A stretch of 64,000 nt of DNA from Bradyrhizobium elkanii WSM2783. GTDB lineage: Bacteria; Pseudomonadota; Alphaproteobacteria; Rhizobiales; Xanthobacteraceae. The notes under the pieces are model-generated. The model was given only the letters and a program-made list of their open reading frames with translations. It was not told where the DNA came from and did no database searches. Both the position numbers and the translations under genes were made by a program. Location of the stretch: positions 124,001-188,000 of the forward strand of contig NZ_AXAP01000002.1 of assembly GCF_000472865.1 (NCBI RefSeq), written 5' to 3'. Within the stretch, counting starts at the first letter, position 1. Each line of letters begins with the position of its first letter. This document shows, piece by piece, positions 9,588 through 18,009 of the stretch.

Positions 9588-10680
9588 GCGGCGCGCGACG
9601 CCGTCGTCCATCATGAGCGTCGCTTCGCCGCTGCTGGCGGCGGTCGGTATGCTCATAACGGGATTCGTGCTGTTCAAGGTGTTAGGCAAGGATCCGGTGG
9701 AGGCATTCTATCTGTTCTTCGTCAAGCCGGTGTCGACCACCTACGGCATCGGGGAATTGCTCCTGAAAACGACGCCCTTGCTGCTCTGCGGATTGGGCCT
9801 CGCCTTGGGCTTCAGGGCCAATGTCTGGAACATCGGCGCCGAAGGACAGCTCACCATGGGGGCGATCGCCGGCGGCGGCGTCGCGCTCTGGTTCGGCGAC
9901 AGCGAATCTGCGTTTGCGTTGCCATTGATGCTACTGGCCGGAGTGCTCGGCGGGATGGCCTGGGCCGCGATTCCCGCCTTTCTTCGAACCCGGTTCAACA
10001 CCAACGAAATTCTCGTCACGTTGATGCTGGTCTACATTTCCCAGTTGGTGCTGTCGTGGCTCGTACACGGGCCATGGCGCGATCCGCAGGGGCTGAACTA
10101 TCCGCAATCGCAAGGCTTCGGCGATGCCGAGACGATGTCGATCCTCATCAGCGGAACGCGGGTGACCTGGGGCATTGTCTATGCGCTCGGGCTGGCACTG
10201 GTGGCCTGGATATTCTCGCAGAAGACCTTTGCCGGTTTCCGCATGCAGGTCGCGGGGCTGGCTCCTGCCGCGGCGGCCTATGCCGGCTTCTCGGAAAAGC
10301 GCAACATCTGGATTGCGCTGATGATCTGTGGCGCCACCGCCGGGCTCGCCGGCGTGTGCGAGGTCGCCGGTCCCATCGGCCGGCTGCAACAGCAGATATC
10401 GCCCGGCTACGGCTTCGCCGCCATCATCGTGGCCTGGATCGGCCGGCTGCATCCGATCGGCGTTGTGTTCGGCGCGCTGCTCATGTCGCTGCTTTATCTC
10501 GGCGGCGAGGCGGCGCAGATGGGCATGGGCCTGCCGTCCGCGATCACCGGGCTCTTCCAAGGCTTGTTGCTGTTCTACCTCCTGGCCGCCGATCTGTTCA
10601 TCACGTTCCGGCTGAAACGCGTAGCGCCGGTCGAGGTCAATACCTTGAAACCACCGGTACGGGCGGAGACCGCCGCATGA
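9574..10680 (+). CDS. ABC importer permease 1 (NupP/YufP-like)
   Basis: 368 residues, strongly hydrophobic with about eight to ten predicted membrane helices. It belongs to the BPD_transp_2 branch (RbsC/LivHM-like). The motif NVWNIGAEGQLTMGA near residue 86-100 and FNTNEILVTLMLVYI are typical of nucleoside/BMP-linked permeases. It forms half of the inner-membrane channel with the next gene. The start lies inside the ATPase gene, consistent with translational coupling, and the stop overlaps the next start (ATGA at 10677). Domain assignment is firm; substrate unknown. Confidence 0.92.
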   Translation: MLKLERRATPSSIMSVASPLLAAVGMLITGFVLFKVLGKDPVEAFYLFFVKPVSTTYGIGELLLKTTPLLLCGLGLALGFRANVWNIGAEGQLTMGAIAGGGVALWFGDSESAFALPLMLLAGVLGGMAWAAIPAFLRTRFNTNEILVTLMLVYISQLVLSWLVHGPWRDPQGLNYPQSQGFGDAETMSILISGTRVTWGIVYALGLALVAWIFSQKTFAGFRMQVAGLAPAAAAYAGFSEKRNIWIALMICGATAGLAGVCEVAGPIGRLQQQISPGYGFAAIIVAWIGRLHPIGVVFGALLMSLLYLGGEAAQMGMGLPSAITGLFQGLLLFYLLAADLFITFRLKRVAPVEVNTLKPPVRAETAA

Positions 10681-11597
10681 ATCCCATTGTCCCGATGATC
10701 GCCAGCACCGTGGTTGCGGCCACGCCGCTGATCTACGCGGCTCTTGGCGAAACCGTCGTCGAACGGTCCGGCGTCCTCAATCTCGGCATCGAGGGCATGA
10801 TGCTGATCGGTGCGGTGACCGGCTTCGCCACGACATATGCGACCGGCAGCGCTGCGCTTGGTTTCCTCGCTGCGGCCTGCGCCGCTGTCGCGTTGTCCCT
10901 GCTTTTCGGCTTTCTCACGCTCAACCTGCAGACCAATCAGGTCGCTACCGGCCTCGCGCTCACCTTGTTCGGCATCGGCCTGTCGGCCTTCGTTGGTTAC
11001 AACTACGCCGGCTTGCCGGTGAACCGGCTGACGCCGATCACCATTCCCGGGCTGACCGCCATCCCCGTGGTGGGCGATCTCCTGTTTCACTACGACATCA
11101 TGGTCTATCTCTCCATTGCACTGTTCGTGGGCGTGCAGTGGTTTCTGACGAAATCGCGCACCGGCCTGACGCTGCGGGCGATCGGCGAGTCGCCGAGTGT
11201 CGCGCATTCGATCGGCAAGTCCGTCCTGAAGACTCGCTACCTAGCTGTGATGTTCGGCGGGGCGATGGCTGGCATCGCGGGTGCGTATCTGTCGCTGGTC
11301 CAGACCCCGATGTGGGTCGAGGGCATGTCCGCCGGCAAGGGCTGGATCGCGCTTGCGCTCGTGGTTTTCGGCACGTGGAAGCCGACACGCATCGTTGTCG
11401 GTGCGTATCTCTTTGGTGGTGTCACGCAATTCCAACTGTTCGCGCAGGGCTTCGGTCTGCCGATCCCGACCGAGTTCCTGTCGATGCTGCCTTACGCGGC
11501 GACGATCATCGTGCTGGTGATCATCTGCCGCGATCCCAAGACCATCTTGTTGAACCAACCGGCTTCCCTTGGCCGGAGTTTCCATTCGGCCGCGTGA
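10677..11597 (+). CDS. ABC importer permease 2 (NupQ/YufQ-like)
   Basis: 306 residues from the ATG overlapping the previous stop. A longer open frame runs upstream to 10056 but is out-of-frame read-through of permease 1. Hydrophobic throughout, with SGVLNLGIEGMMLIGA near residue 32-47, the equivalent of the NIGAEGQ motif of its partner, then TNQVATGLALTLFG and RAIGESPSVAHSIG. Together with permease 1 it forms the heterodimeric channel of the BMP-type importer. Followed after 56 bp by the binding-protein gene. Confidence 0.92.
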   Translation: MNPIVPMIASTVVAATPLIYAALGETVVERSGVLNLGIEGMMLIGAVTGFATTYATGSAALGFLAAACAAVALSLLFGFLTLNLQTNQVATGLALTLFGIGLSAFVGYNYAGLPVNRLTPITIPGLTAIPVVGDLLFHYDIMVYLSIALFVGVQWFLTKSRTGLTLRAIGESPSVAHSIGKSVLKTRYLAVMFGGAMAGIAGAYLSLVQTPMWVEGMSAGKGWIALALVVFGTWKPTRIVVGAYLFGGVTQFQLFAQGFGLPIPTEFLSMLPYAATIIVLVIICRDPKTILLNQPASLGRSFHSAA

Positions 11598-11653
11598 TCA
11601 GGGGCCTCGCGGTGCGGTTTCAGCAATTCAAGCTCCAGACATAGGTAGGCGTT

Positions 11654-12745
11654 ATGCAACGAAGAACGTTTCTGAAAGTGTGGTCCATGTCGATCGCGGT
11701 GGGCTTGGGAGTGGCCGCACCGGCCGCGGCTCCTGCTGCCGAACCGCTGAAGGTCGCTTTCGTCTATTTGGGACCGCGTAGCGACGGAGGCTGGACGCAG
11801 CAGCACGATCTGGCCCGGCTGGCGCTTGAGAAGGCGATGGGTTCTGCGATCAAGACCACCTTCGTGGAAAACGTCCCGGAAACCGCGGATTCCGAACGCG
11901 TCTTCCGTCAACTCGCAGCCGACGGCAACAAGCTGATCTTTGCGACTTCGTTCGGCTACATGGAGCCGCTTCAGAAGGTCGCCAAGCTGTTTCCGGACGT
12001 CAAGTTCGAGCATGTCAACGGCTTCAAGACAGCGGCCAATATCACGGTCTACGAGCCGCGCTTCGAGGAAGGCTTCTACCTGATCGGCACGATCGCCGGG
12101 CTGATGACGAAGACGAACACGCTTGGCTTCATCGGTTCGTTCCCGATCCCGAGCGTCATGCGCAATATCAACGCGATGGCCCTTGGTGCTCAAGCCGTGA
12201 ATCCGAAGATCAAGGTGAAGCCGATCTGGGTCAACACCTGGTATGATCCTGGCAAGGAGCGCCAGGCGGCAGACACGTTGATTGCGCAGGGTGCGGACAA
12301 CGTTGCCCAGAACACGGACTCGCCGGCCTCGATCCAGGCGGCGCAGGAGAAGGGCACCTATGCGTTCAGCATCGATGCCGATATGTCGAGCTTCGGCAAG
12401 AAAGCCCAGCTCTCTGGTTCGACGGAGGACTGGAGCGGTTATTACATCGACGAGACCAAGAAGGTGCTCGATGGCACCTGGACCGGTAATCGGCGCATCC
12501 GTTGGGGACTCAAGGAAGGATTGGTGGTGATGGCTCCGCTCAATCCCGATATCCCGCCAGAAGTCGTCAAGGTGTTTGAGGAGAAGAAGGCGGCGATCAT
12601 CGCGGGCACACTTAATCCATTTGCCGGACCGATCAAGGACAACACCGGCAAGGAGATGGTTCCAGCCGGCGGCAAGATGTCCGAGGCCACTTTCAGCTCG
12701 CTCAATTGGTACGTTGAAGGGGTCGAGGGTACCGTTCCAAAATAA
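11654..12745 (+). CDS. BMP-family substrate-binding lipoprotein-like protein of the importer
   Basis: 363 residues. The N-terminus carries a secretion signal (MQRRTFLKVWSMSIAVGLGVAA, a twin-Arg-like RRTFLK motif and AAPAAAP cleavage zone), then the BMP/Med fold: KVAFVYLGPRSDGGWTQQHD, SFGYMEP, HVNGFKTAANITVYEPRFEEGFYLIGTIAG and QGADNVAQNTDSPA. BMP proteins bind nucleosides or purine derivatives in the periplasm. No lipobox cysteine is seen, so it is probably a soluble, possibly Tat-exported, protein. It closes the importer operon; a long hairpin follows at 12781-12820. Confidence 0.9.
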   Translation: MQRRTFLKVWSMSIAVGLGVAAPAAAPAAEPLKVAFVYLGPRSDGGWTQQHDLARLALEKAMGSAIKTTFVENVPETADSERVFRQLAADGNKLIFATSFGYMEPLQKVAKLFPDVKFEHVNGFKTAANITVYEPRFEEGFYLIGTIAGLMTKTNTLGFIGSFPIPSVMRNINAMALGAQAVNPKIKVKPIWVNTWYDPGKERQAADTLIAQGADNVAQNTDSPASIQAAQEKGTYAFSIDADMSSFGKKAQLSGSTEDWSGYYIDETKKVLDGTWTGNRRIRWGLKEGLVVMAPLNPDIPPEVVKVFEEKKAAIIAGTLNPFAGPIKDNTGKEMVPAGGKMSEATFSSLNWYVEGVEGTVPK

Positions 12746-12780
12746 GGCCTTAACCATCGGTCGGGCGAGAGGTCAGCGAA

Positions 12781-12820
12781 CGAAGTGCAGGTGTCTCGCG
12801 GCGAGACCACCTGCACTTCG
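12781..12820. terminator. Long GC-rich hairpin between convergent genes
   Basis: CGAAGTGCAGGTG and CACCTGCACTTCG form a perfect 13-bp stem, extended inward by TCTCG/CGAGA with one bulged C around a CGG loop: about 18 paired bases in 40 nt. It lies 35 bp after the binding-protein stop and 58 bp before the LysR stop, so it can serve both strands. There is no T-run on either side, so Rho-independent termination is not certain; an mRNA 3'-stabilising hairpin is the alternative. Confidence 0.65.
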
Positions 12821-12878
12821 CGCTGTAGGGTGGCCGATAGGGCCAACTCGTCCTCGATGGGCCGGCGTAGACCAGCCT

Positions 12879-13781
12879 TCATCCGCTCGCCTCGCGCATC
12901 ATCGTCTTGAGCAATTCCGCCAGCACGCTTGCGATCGCGCTGCTTCCCCGTTCGTGACCGATCAGCATCAAGGTCTGGGACTCATGCGACAGTTCGCGGA
13001 CCGGCAGGTAGACGAGCCGTCCCGCCCGCCGCTCAAACTCGATATCGAACGGCGTGAGAAAGGTAATCCCGTTGTCGACCATCGCGGAGTGCCTCATGAT
13101 CTCGATGGCATTGGTCTCGATGATCGGCTGCAGATCCAGTGAGACGCGCGTAAACGCGGTGTTCAAGTAAGGCCTGATCGCGCTCGTGTCGTCGGCAACG
13201 ACAAGTGGATAGTCAATGCAGTCGCTCAGCCGGATGCCGGTTCGCTTCGCAAGCGGATGGTTCGGCGCCATGACGGCACCGAGTTTGGCGCCGGCGCGCG
13301 CCAGGACCTTCAGATTGCCGTCCTTGATAAAGTCGAATCCGATGCCGAGATCGGCTTCGCCGTTGGCGACAGCGAACTGAATCTCCTCGCCCGTGTTGAA
13401 CAGCGTCAGGTTGAGCTTGACCCTTGGATTGGCGATCCGGAACGCCTTTACCGTTCCAGGGACCAGGTTCGACGCGAGCCCGCTCATCATCGCCATGGTG
13501 ATCTCGCCGCGCCGCAGCCCCTTGAGCTCCTCGATCTTGGTTTGCGCGCGCGTCAGTTCTTTCAGGGTCTGCCTGACGTGGCCGATCAGAATCTCTCCGG
13601 CAGCGGTCAGGACCAGCTTCTTTGGGAGCCGTTGAAAAATTGGCGTTCCCAATTGGCTTTCCAGCGCCAGGATCTGGCGGCTGATGGCGGAAGCGGCAAC
13701 GTTCAGATGATTGGCGGCCTTCCGGATCGAGCCCGTCCGCGCAACCTCGTCGATATAGTTCAACAGCCGACCGTGAAGCAT
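12879..13781 (-). CDS. LysR-family transcriptional regulator
   Basis: 300 residues from ATG 13781 (AGAAGGGAA just upstream); the open frame extends upstream but that part is not LysR-like. N-terminal winged helix: LLNYIDEVARTGSIRKAANHLNVAASAISRQILALESQLGTPIF is an almost canonical LysR DNA-binding domain, with linker helix to about residue 90. The rest is a periplasmic-binding-fold effector domain. It is transcribed divergently from the creatininase operon, and a GTTGCC-N5-GGCAAC repeat sits 41 bp upstream of its own start. The same motif recurs upstream of the ABC operon at 18648. Its effector is probably a pathway intermediate. Confidence 0.92.
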   Translation of the reverse strand: MLHGRLLNYIDEVARTGSIRKAANHLNVAASAISRQILALESQLGTPIFQRLPKKLVLTAAGEILIGHVRQTLKELTRAQTKIEELKGLRRGEITMAMMSGLASNLVPGTVKAFRIANPRVKLNLTLFNTGEEIQFAVANGEADLGIGFDFIKDGNLKVLARAGAKLGAVMAPNHPLAKRTGIRLSDCIDYPLVVADDTSAIRPYLNTAFTRVSLDLQPIIETNAIEIMRHSAMVDNGITFLTPFDIEFERRAGRLVYLPVRELSHESQTLMLIGHERGSSAIASVLAELLKTMMREASG

Positions 13782-13822
13782 TTCCCTTCTGCCTTGTTGC
13801 GCCTTCGGAGCAGATGACTCGC

Positions 13823-13865
13823 GTTGCCCAAAAGGCAACGGACTTGCCGAATTAAAGCGCTTCCA
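13823..13865. promoter_or_regulatory. Shared 43-bp operator motif, copy A
   Basis: Contains GTTGCC (13823-13828), five bases, then GGCAAC (13834-13839), a perfect inverted repeat, followed by GGACTTGCCGAAT and AAAGCGCTTCCA. It matches copy B at 18492-18534 at about 32 of 43 positions without gaps. It lies 41 bp from the LysR start and 105 bp from the creatininase start, a normal place for a LysR recognition site serving both promoters. Confidence 0.6.
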
Positions 13866-13970
13866 AGTGATCGTGGCGCGTGCACAATCGCAAGCCTGAA
13901 TAGCAGGCAAACGGCGCCGGGCTCTTTTGCAGGCCGCCGGCGCAATCAGCCGTTGGAGCCGAATGAAAGA

Positions 13971-14798
13971 ATGGCGCTGAAGTCGCATTGGTGGTGGGAT
14001 CTGAGCACGAAGGATTTCGCCGAGCTGGACGCGGAGAGGGTGGTTGCGATCCTGCCCGTCGGCGCCGTCGAGCAGCATGGGCCCCATCTGCCCGTCAGGG
14101 TCGATGCCGCCATCAATGCGGGCATCGTGGCCCGAACCGTTGAACTGATGCCGCCGGATTTGATGGCACTGGTGTTGCCGATGATGCCGGTCGGCAAATC
14201 CGACGAGCATCTGGCATTTCCGGGCACGCTGACATTGTCGCACGAAACACTCGGGCGCGTCTGGTACGAACTGGGCGAGTGCGTCCATCGCGCTGGCGCC
14301 CGCAAGATTCTGTTCGTGAATTCGCACGGCGGGCAGCCGCAGCTACTCGAGATCGTCTGCCGCGATCTGCGCGTCAAGCTCGGCATGTTCGCCGTCAGCG
14401 TGATGTGGCCGCGGCTGATCGATCTGGATGCGTTGTTTCCGCCCGAGGAAAATCGGCATGGCATTCATGGCGGTCAGAGCGAGACCAGTGTGATGCTGCA
14501 TCTCCATCCCGAGCTCGTGGAGATGCATCACGCTGAGAACTTCGTCCCGCTGTCGGTCGAGATCGAACGCGAGTCACAAATGCTCGGTCCGGAAGCCGGC
14601 GCCAGGTTCGGCTGGCAGGCGCAGGATCTGCATCCAAAGGGCGCCTGCGGCGACGCCACCAAGGCGACTGCCGAGCTTGGCCGGCTCGTCGTCGAGCGCT
14701 CTGCCGCGCGGCTTATCAAGCTGATCGAGGAGATCAGCCGCTATCCATTGTCGCGCATCGCGACCCACACGGCGTTCGATGGATCGCGGCGCGGATGA
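13971..14798 (+). CDS. Creatininase-family amidohydrolase
   Basis: 275 residues from ATG 13971; the frame is open back to 13824 but only the shorter form aligns with the family. Metal and catalytic motifs: LPVGAVEQHGPHLPVRVDAAI (Glu, His and Asp ligands, about residues 28-48), NSHGGQ near 108-113 and GIHGGQSETS near 162-171. Creatininases hydrolyse cyclic amidines or amides (creatinine to creatine); other members act on riboflavin precursors or aminoimidazole-type compounds. First gene of a rightward five-gene operon under the divergent LysR/operator region. Ring opening of a five-membered N-heterocycle is a reasonable inference. Confidence 0.85.
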   Translation: MALKSHWWWDLSTKDFAELDAERVVAILPVGAVEQHGPHLPVRVDAAINAGIVARTVELMPPDLMALVLPMMPVGKSDEHLAFPGTLTLSHETLGRVWYELGECVHRAGARKILFVNSHGGQPQLLEIVCRDLRVKLGMFAVSVMWPRLIDLDALFPPEENRHGIHGGQSETSVMLHLHPELVEMHHAENFVPLSVEIERESQMLGPEAGARFGWQAQDLHPKGACGDATKATAELGRLVVERSAARLIKLIEEISRYPLSRIATHTAFDGSRRG

Positions 14799-14817
14799 CG
14801 ATAAGGAGCTCTAACAT

Positions 14818-15237
14818 ATGGCATTCAGTGCCGTAGACCTTGCGCAGGCGAAAGCTTTCCGGATTTCGCCGAAGGACACCAATTATTTCGTGATGCTGTT
14901 CGATCAGGAGACCGACCGGATCGACAACATTTTCGTCATCGAGATATTCAAGGTCGGTGGAGCGACGCCGCCGAACGAGCACAGCCGGGCGCACGAATTC
15001 TTCCACGTCCTGCACGGGGAGGGCGTCGCGTATTGCGACGGCAAGAGGCTGCCGATCAAGAAGGGCGACTCGCTGCTGCTGCATCCGGGCTCCGAGCACG
15101 TGATCGAGAACACCGGCGCCGGCAAGCTGTACACGCTCACGGTGATGACCCCGAACGAGGGCTTCGCCGAACTGATCCGTGGCGGCGAGCGCGTTGCGCT
15201 CGAGTCCGACGATATCTGCATCCTGCAGGGGCAATAG
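14818..15237 (+). CDS. Single-domain cupin protein
   Basis: 139-residue small beta-barrel protein. Cupin motif 1 appears as PPNEHSRAHEFFHVLHGEGVAYCDG (His/His/Glu metal ligands spaced as usual near residues 54-65), motif 2 as HPGSEHVIENTG. Fits the cupin_2 group, which includes isomerases, dioxygenases and ring-opening enzymes of ureide metabolism. AAGGAGCTCTAACATATG gives a strong ribosome-binding site (AAGGAG). It sits between the creatininase and the isochorismatase-like hydrolase; the stop is 3 bases before the next start. Its reaction is unknown; a metal-dependent step on the same small molecule is likely. Confidence 0.8.
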   Translation: MAFSAVDLAQAKAFRISPKDTNYFVMLFDQETDRIDNIFVIEIFKVGGATPPNEHSRAHEFFHVLHGEGVAYCDGKRLPIKKGDSLLLHPGSEHVIENTGAGKLYTLTVMTPNEGFAELIRGGERVALESDDICILQGQ

Positions 15238-15240
15238 CCG

Positions 15241-16071
15241 ATGAGTTCGGTGCCACGCCACACCGGCGAGGACGACGCGCTTTGGCCGCTCGGATCGAGC
15301 GCGCGCAATCGCTGGCGCGTGTCAGCGGCCCGCGCCGACCTGGTGCGCGATCCGATACCGCCAGAGCCGGTCACCCTGCAGGCAGACGGCAAGCTGATCA
15401 CTATCGATCTCGCTCGCACGGCGATGATCGTGATCGATATGCAGAACGACTTCTGCCATCCGAACGGCTGGCTCGCACATGTTGGCGTGGATGTCGCGCC
15501 GGCACGGCGGCCGATCGCGCCGCTACGTCGGCTGCTTCCCGTGCTGCGGGCTCATAGTGTACCGGTCATCTGGGTGAACTGGGGTAACCGACCAGATAGA
15601 CTCAATCTCAGCCCCGCGCTCCTCCACGTCTATAACCCCGATGGTCGCAGCATCGGTCTCGGCGATCCCTTGCCCGGTTCGGCCGCAAAGGTGCTCGAGC
15701 GTGGGAGCTGGTCGGCCGCGATCGTCGACGAGCTCAAGGTCGATCCGTCCGATATCCAGGTTGCGAAGTATCGGATGTCTGGCTTCCAGGACACCGAACT
15801 CGACAGCATCCTGCGCAATCTCGGCGTCACTACGCTGATGTTCGCTGGCGTCAATGCCGACCAGTGCGTGTTGTGTACCCTACAGGACGCCAACTTCCGC
15901 GGCTATGACTGCCTGCTGCTGGAAGATTGCGTGGCCACCACATCGCCGGACTATTGCCTCGCGGCGACCCTCTACAATGTGCGCCAATGCTTCGGCTTTG
16001 TCATGAGTTCGCAGACGATCGTCGCTCGGCTCGACGAAGGCGGGCAGCAAGCAGCGAAGATCATGCCATGA
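15241..16071 (+). CDS. Isochorismatase-family cysteine hydrolase
   Basis: 276 residues. A 55-residue N-terminal extension precedes the isochorismatase fold. The catalytic Asp (IDMQNDF, about residue 65), Lys (AKYRMSGF) and Cys (NADQCVLCTL) are all present. Members with this triad include N-carbamoylsarcosine amidase, biuret hydrolase and RutB ureidoacrylate hydrolase, all of which split a terminal ureido or carbamoyl group to release ammonia and carbon dioxide. Together with a creatininase this suggests an N-carbamoyl intermediate. Stop and next start overlap as ATGA at 16068. Confidence 0.87.
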   Translation: MSSVPRHTGEDDALWPLGSSARNRWRVSAARADLVRDPIPPEPVTLQADGKLITIDLARTAMIVIDMQNDFCHPNGWLAHVGVDVAPARRPIAPLRRLLPVLRAHSVPVIWVNWGNRPDRLNLSPALLHVYNPDGRSIGLGDPLPGSAAKVLERGSWSAAIVDELKVDPSDIQVAKYRMSGFQDTELDSILRNLGVTTLMFAGVNADQCVLCTLQDANFRGYDCLLLEDCVATTSPDYCLAATLYNVRQCFGFVMSSQTIVARLDEGGQQAAKIMP

Positions 16072-17423
16072 ACGAGCTTGCGTCCGATATCCTCGCACGG
16101 CTCATCGACGATTTGGGCGACGTTCCTGTCGTTACCGATCCCAAGGTCGTGCGCCGGCGCTCGCGCGATTTCTTCTGGTACAGCCCGGTGCTGAACGAGC
16201 AGTTGAACGGCATGTCGGCCGATCTCGTCGCCTCGCCGCGGGACGAAGCCGACGTCATCCGCGTTGCCGCCGCCTGCGCGCGTCATCGCGTGCCGATCAC
16301 AGTGCGCGCGGGTGGTACCGGCAATTACGGCCAGGCCGTGCCGCTGCGCGGCGGCGTGCTGCTGGACGTTCTGGCGCTCGACAGTACCAAATGGGTCAAG
16401 CCCGGCCTGATCCGGGTCGGTGTCGGCGCGAAGCTGAACACGATAGATGCCGAGCTGCAGCCCCGCGGCTGGGAGCTGCGCATGCACCCCTCCACCAAGC
16501 GCACGGCGACGATCGGCGGTTTCGTGGCGGGCGGATCGGGCGGCATCGGCTCGGTCGTTCATGGCGGCCTGCGCGAGCCCGGCAATATCCTCGCCGCGCG
16601 CGTGGTCACGGTCGAGGAAGAGCCGCGCATCATCGAGTTGCGTGGCGATGCGGCGCAGAAGATCAATCGTGCCTACGGCACCACCGGCATCATCACCGAA
16701 CTCGAAATGCCGCTCGCGCCCGCCTGGCGATGGATCGATGTCGTCGTGGCGTTCGACGATTTCGTCGACGCCGCCGCATTCGGCTACGAGGCTGCATTGG
16801 CGGACGGGATCGTCAAGAAGCTGCTGTCGCCGATCACCGCACCGCTGCCGTCCTATTTCGGTGCGCTGAAGCCGTACTGTCCCGACGGCAAGAGCATCCT
16901 GATCGCGATGATCGCAGAGCCGTCGCTCGAGAGTTTCAAGTCGCTGCTGGCCGGCCGCGGCACCATCACGCTGGAGACGCCGACCGACGAGAGCCCGGGC
17001 CAGGTGCCGCTCTACGAATACACCTGGAACCACACCACGCTGCAGGTCCTGAAGACCGACCGTTCGGTCACCTATCTACAGTGTCTCTATCCGCATGACC
17101 GGCTGATGGAGAAGGTGGTCGAGATGCGCAAGTTGTTTCCGGACGAGGTGTTGCAGCACCTGGAGTTCATTCGATTCGGCGGCCGCGTCACCTGCAGCGG
17201 GCTGCCCGTCGTGCGCTATACCAATGCAGACAGGCTGAACGAGATCATCAGCCTGCACGAGGCGCACGGCGTCCATATCGCCAATCCGCATGTCTTCACG
17301 GTGGAGGACGGCAGCCGCTATAAGCGCGCGGATGCCGATCAGCTCGGCTTCAAGCACGACGTCGATCCTTACGGCCTGCTCAACCCCGGCAAGATGCGCA
17401 GCTTCGTGCCGGAGCGGCCGTGA
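16068..17423 (+). CDS. FAD-binding (PCMH/VAO-type) oxidoreductase
   Basis: 451 residues from the ATG overlapping the previous stop. N-terminal PCMH FAD-binding domain: SPRDEADVIRVAAACARHRVPITVRAGGTGNYGQAVPLRGGVLLDV, then GGFVAGGSGGIGSVVHGGLREPGNI and AYGTTGIITELEMPLAP. The C-terminal end YGLLNPGKMRSF is the usual FAD_oxidase_C-type ending. Related to glycolate/D-lactate dehydrogenase subunits and alditol oxidases, so it probably oxidises a C-H/C-OH or C-N bond of the pathway intermediate and passes electrons to oxygen or an acceptor. No GlcE/GlcF partner is present. Precedes the NAD(P)H reductase gene by one base. Confidence 0.87.
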   Translation: MNELASDILARLIDDLGDVPVVTDPKVVRRRSRDFFWYSPVLNEQLNGMSADLVASPRDEADVIRVAAACARHRVPITVRAGGTGNYGQAVPLRGGVLLDVLALDSTKWVKPGLIRVGVGAKLNTIDAELQPRGWELRMHPSTKRTATIGGFVAGGSGGIGSVVHGGLREPGNILAARVVTVEEEPRIIELRGDAAQKINRAYGTTGIITELEMPLAPAWRWIDVVVAFDDFVDAAAFGYEAALADGIVKKLLSPITAPLPSYFGALKPYCPDGKSILIAMIAEPSLESFKSLLAGRGTITLETPTDESPGQVPLYEYTWNHTTLQVLKTDRSVTYLQCLYPHDRLMEKVVEMRKLFPDEVLQHLEFIRFGGRVTCSGLPVVRYTNADRLNEIISLHEAHGVHIANPHVFTVEDGSRYKRADADQLGFKHDVDPYGLLNPGKMRSFVPERP

Positions 17424-17424
17424 G

Positions 17425-18009
17425 ATGCGGGTGCTCTATGTCTATTGCCATCCGCTGAGCGAAAGCTTTCACGCCGCGATCCGGAAAGAGGCGCTGGCCG
17501 GGCTGGCTGAGGCGGGCCACGCCGTCGACCTGCTCGACCTCTATGCTGAGGGCTTTGATCCGGTACTGACGGCCGAGCGTCGGCGCGACTATCACGACCC
17601 CGCGCGCAACCGCGCCAACAACGAGGCCTATGCCGTCCGCCTGATGACCGCGGACGCGCTGGTCGTGCAATTCCCCACCTGGTCCTTCGGGCCGCCGGCG
17701 ATGCTGAAGGGCTGGTTCGACCGGATGTTCGGTCCCGGCATCGCGCTCGATCTGTCAGATCCGTCGCATGCCAAGCCGACGCTCATGCATCTCCGCCGTA
17801 TCACGGGCATCTCGACCTATGGCCGCCCACGCTGGCAGGCGATCGGCATGGCCGACCCGCCGCGCCGGATCATCAAGCGCTACCTGCGCTGGTTCACCGG
17901 CTCGAAAGCGTCGGTAAGCTACTACGCGCTCTATCACATGAATGTTGCGACGGATGCGCAGCGCGGCCGGTTCCTCGCCAAGATACGGCGTGAGATGGCG
18001 CGGTTTTAA
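17425..18009 (+). CDS. NAD(P)H-dependent flavodoxin-fold oxidoreductase (NQO1/KefF-like)
   Basis: 194 residues starting at ATG 17425, one base after the preceding stop. Flavodoxin_2 family: MRVLYVYCHPLSESFHAAIRKE (FMN/FAD phosphate loop), QFPTWSFGPPAMLKGWFDRMFGPG (the signature PxxWxxxPAxLKGWxDRVF) and GISTYGRP. Such enzymes reduce quinones or free flavin with NAD(P)H. Because no dedicated reductase is seen for the HpaB-type or Rieske oxygenases, this is one candidate electron source, although that is an inference. Converges on the RidA gene with a 4-base overlap of the coding ends. Confidence 0.88.
   Translation: MRVLYVYCHPLSESFHAAIRKEALAGLAEAGHAVDLLDLYAEGFDPVLTAERRRDYHDPARNRANNEAYAVRLMTADALVVQFPTWSFGPPAMLKGWFDRMFGPGIALDLSDPSHAKPTLMHLRRITGISTYGRPRWQAIGMADPPRRIIKRYLRWFTGSKASVSYYALYHMNVATDAQRGRFLAKIRREMARF

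Noticed and set aside
10056..10676. Long forward frame giving an Arg-rich protein upstream of permease 2
   Set aside because: It overlaps permease 1 in another frame with low-complexity Arg/Ala composition; only the part after ATG 10677 is real.
13834..13847. Sigma-54 (-24/-12) promoter: GGCAACGGACTTGC has GG and GC at the right spacing upstream of the creatininase gene
   Set aside because: The homologous copy at 18503 has the spacing shortened by one base, which sigma-54 does not tolerate, and no enhancer-binding regulator gene is nearby. A LysR site with sigma-70 promoter explains both copies better.
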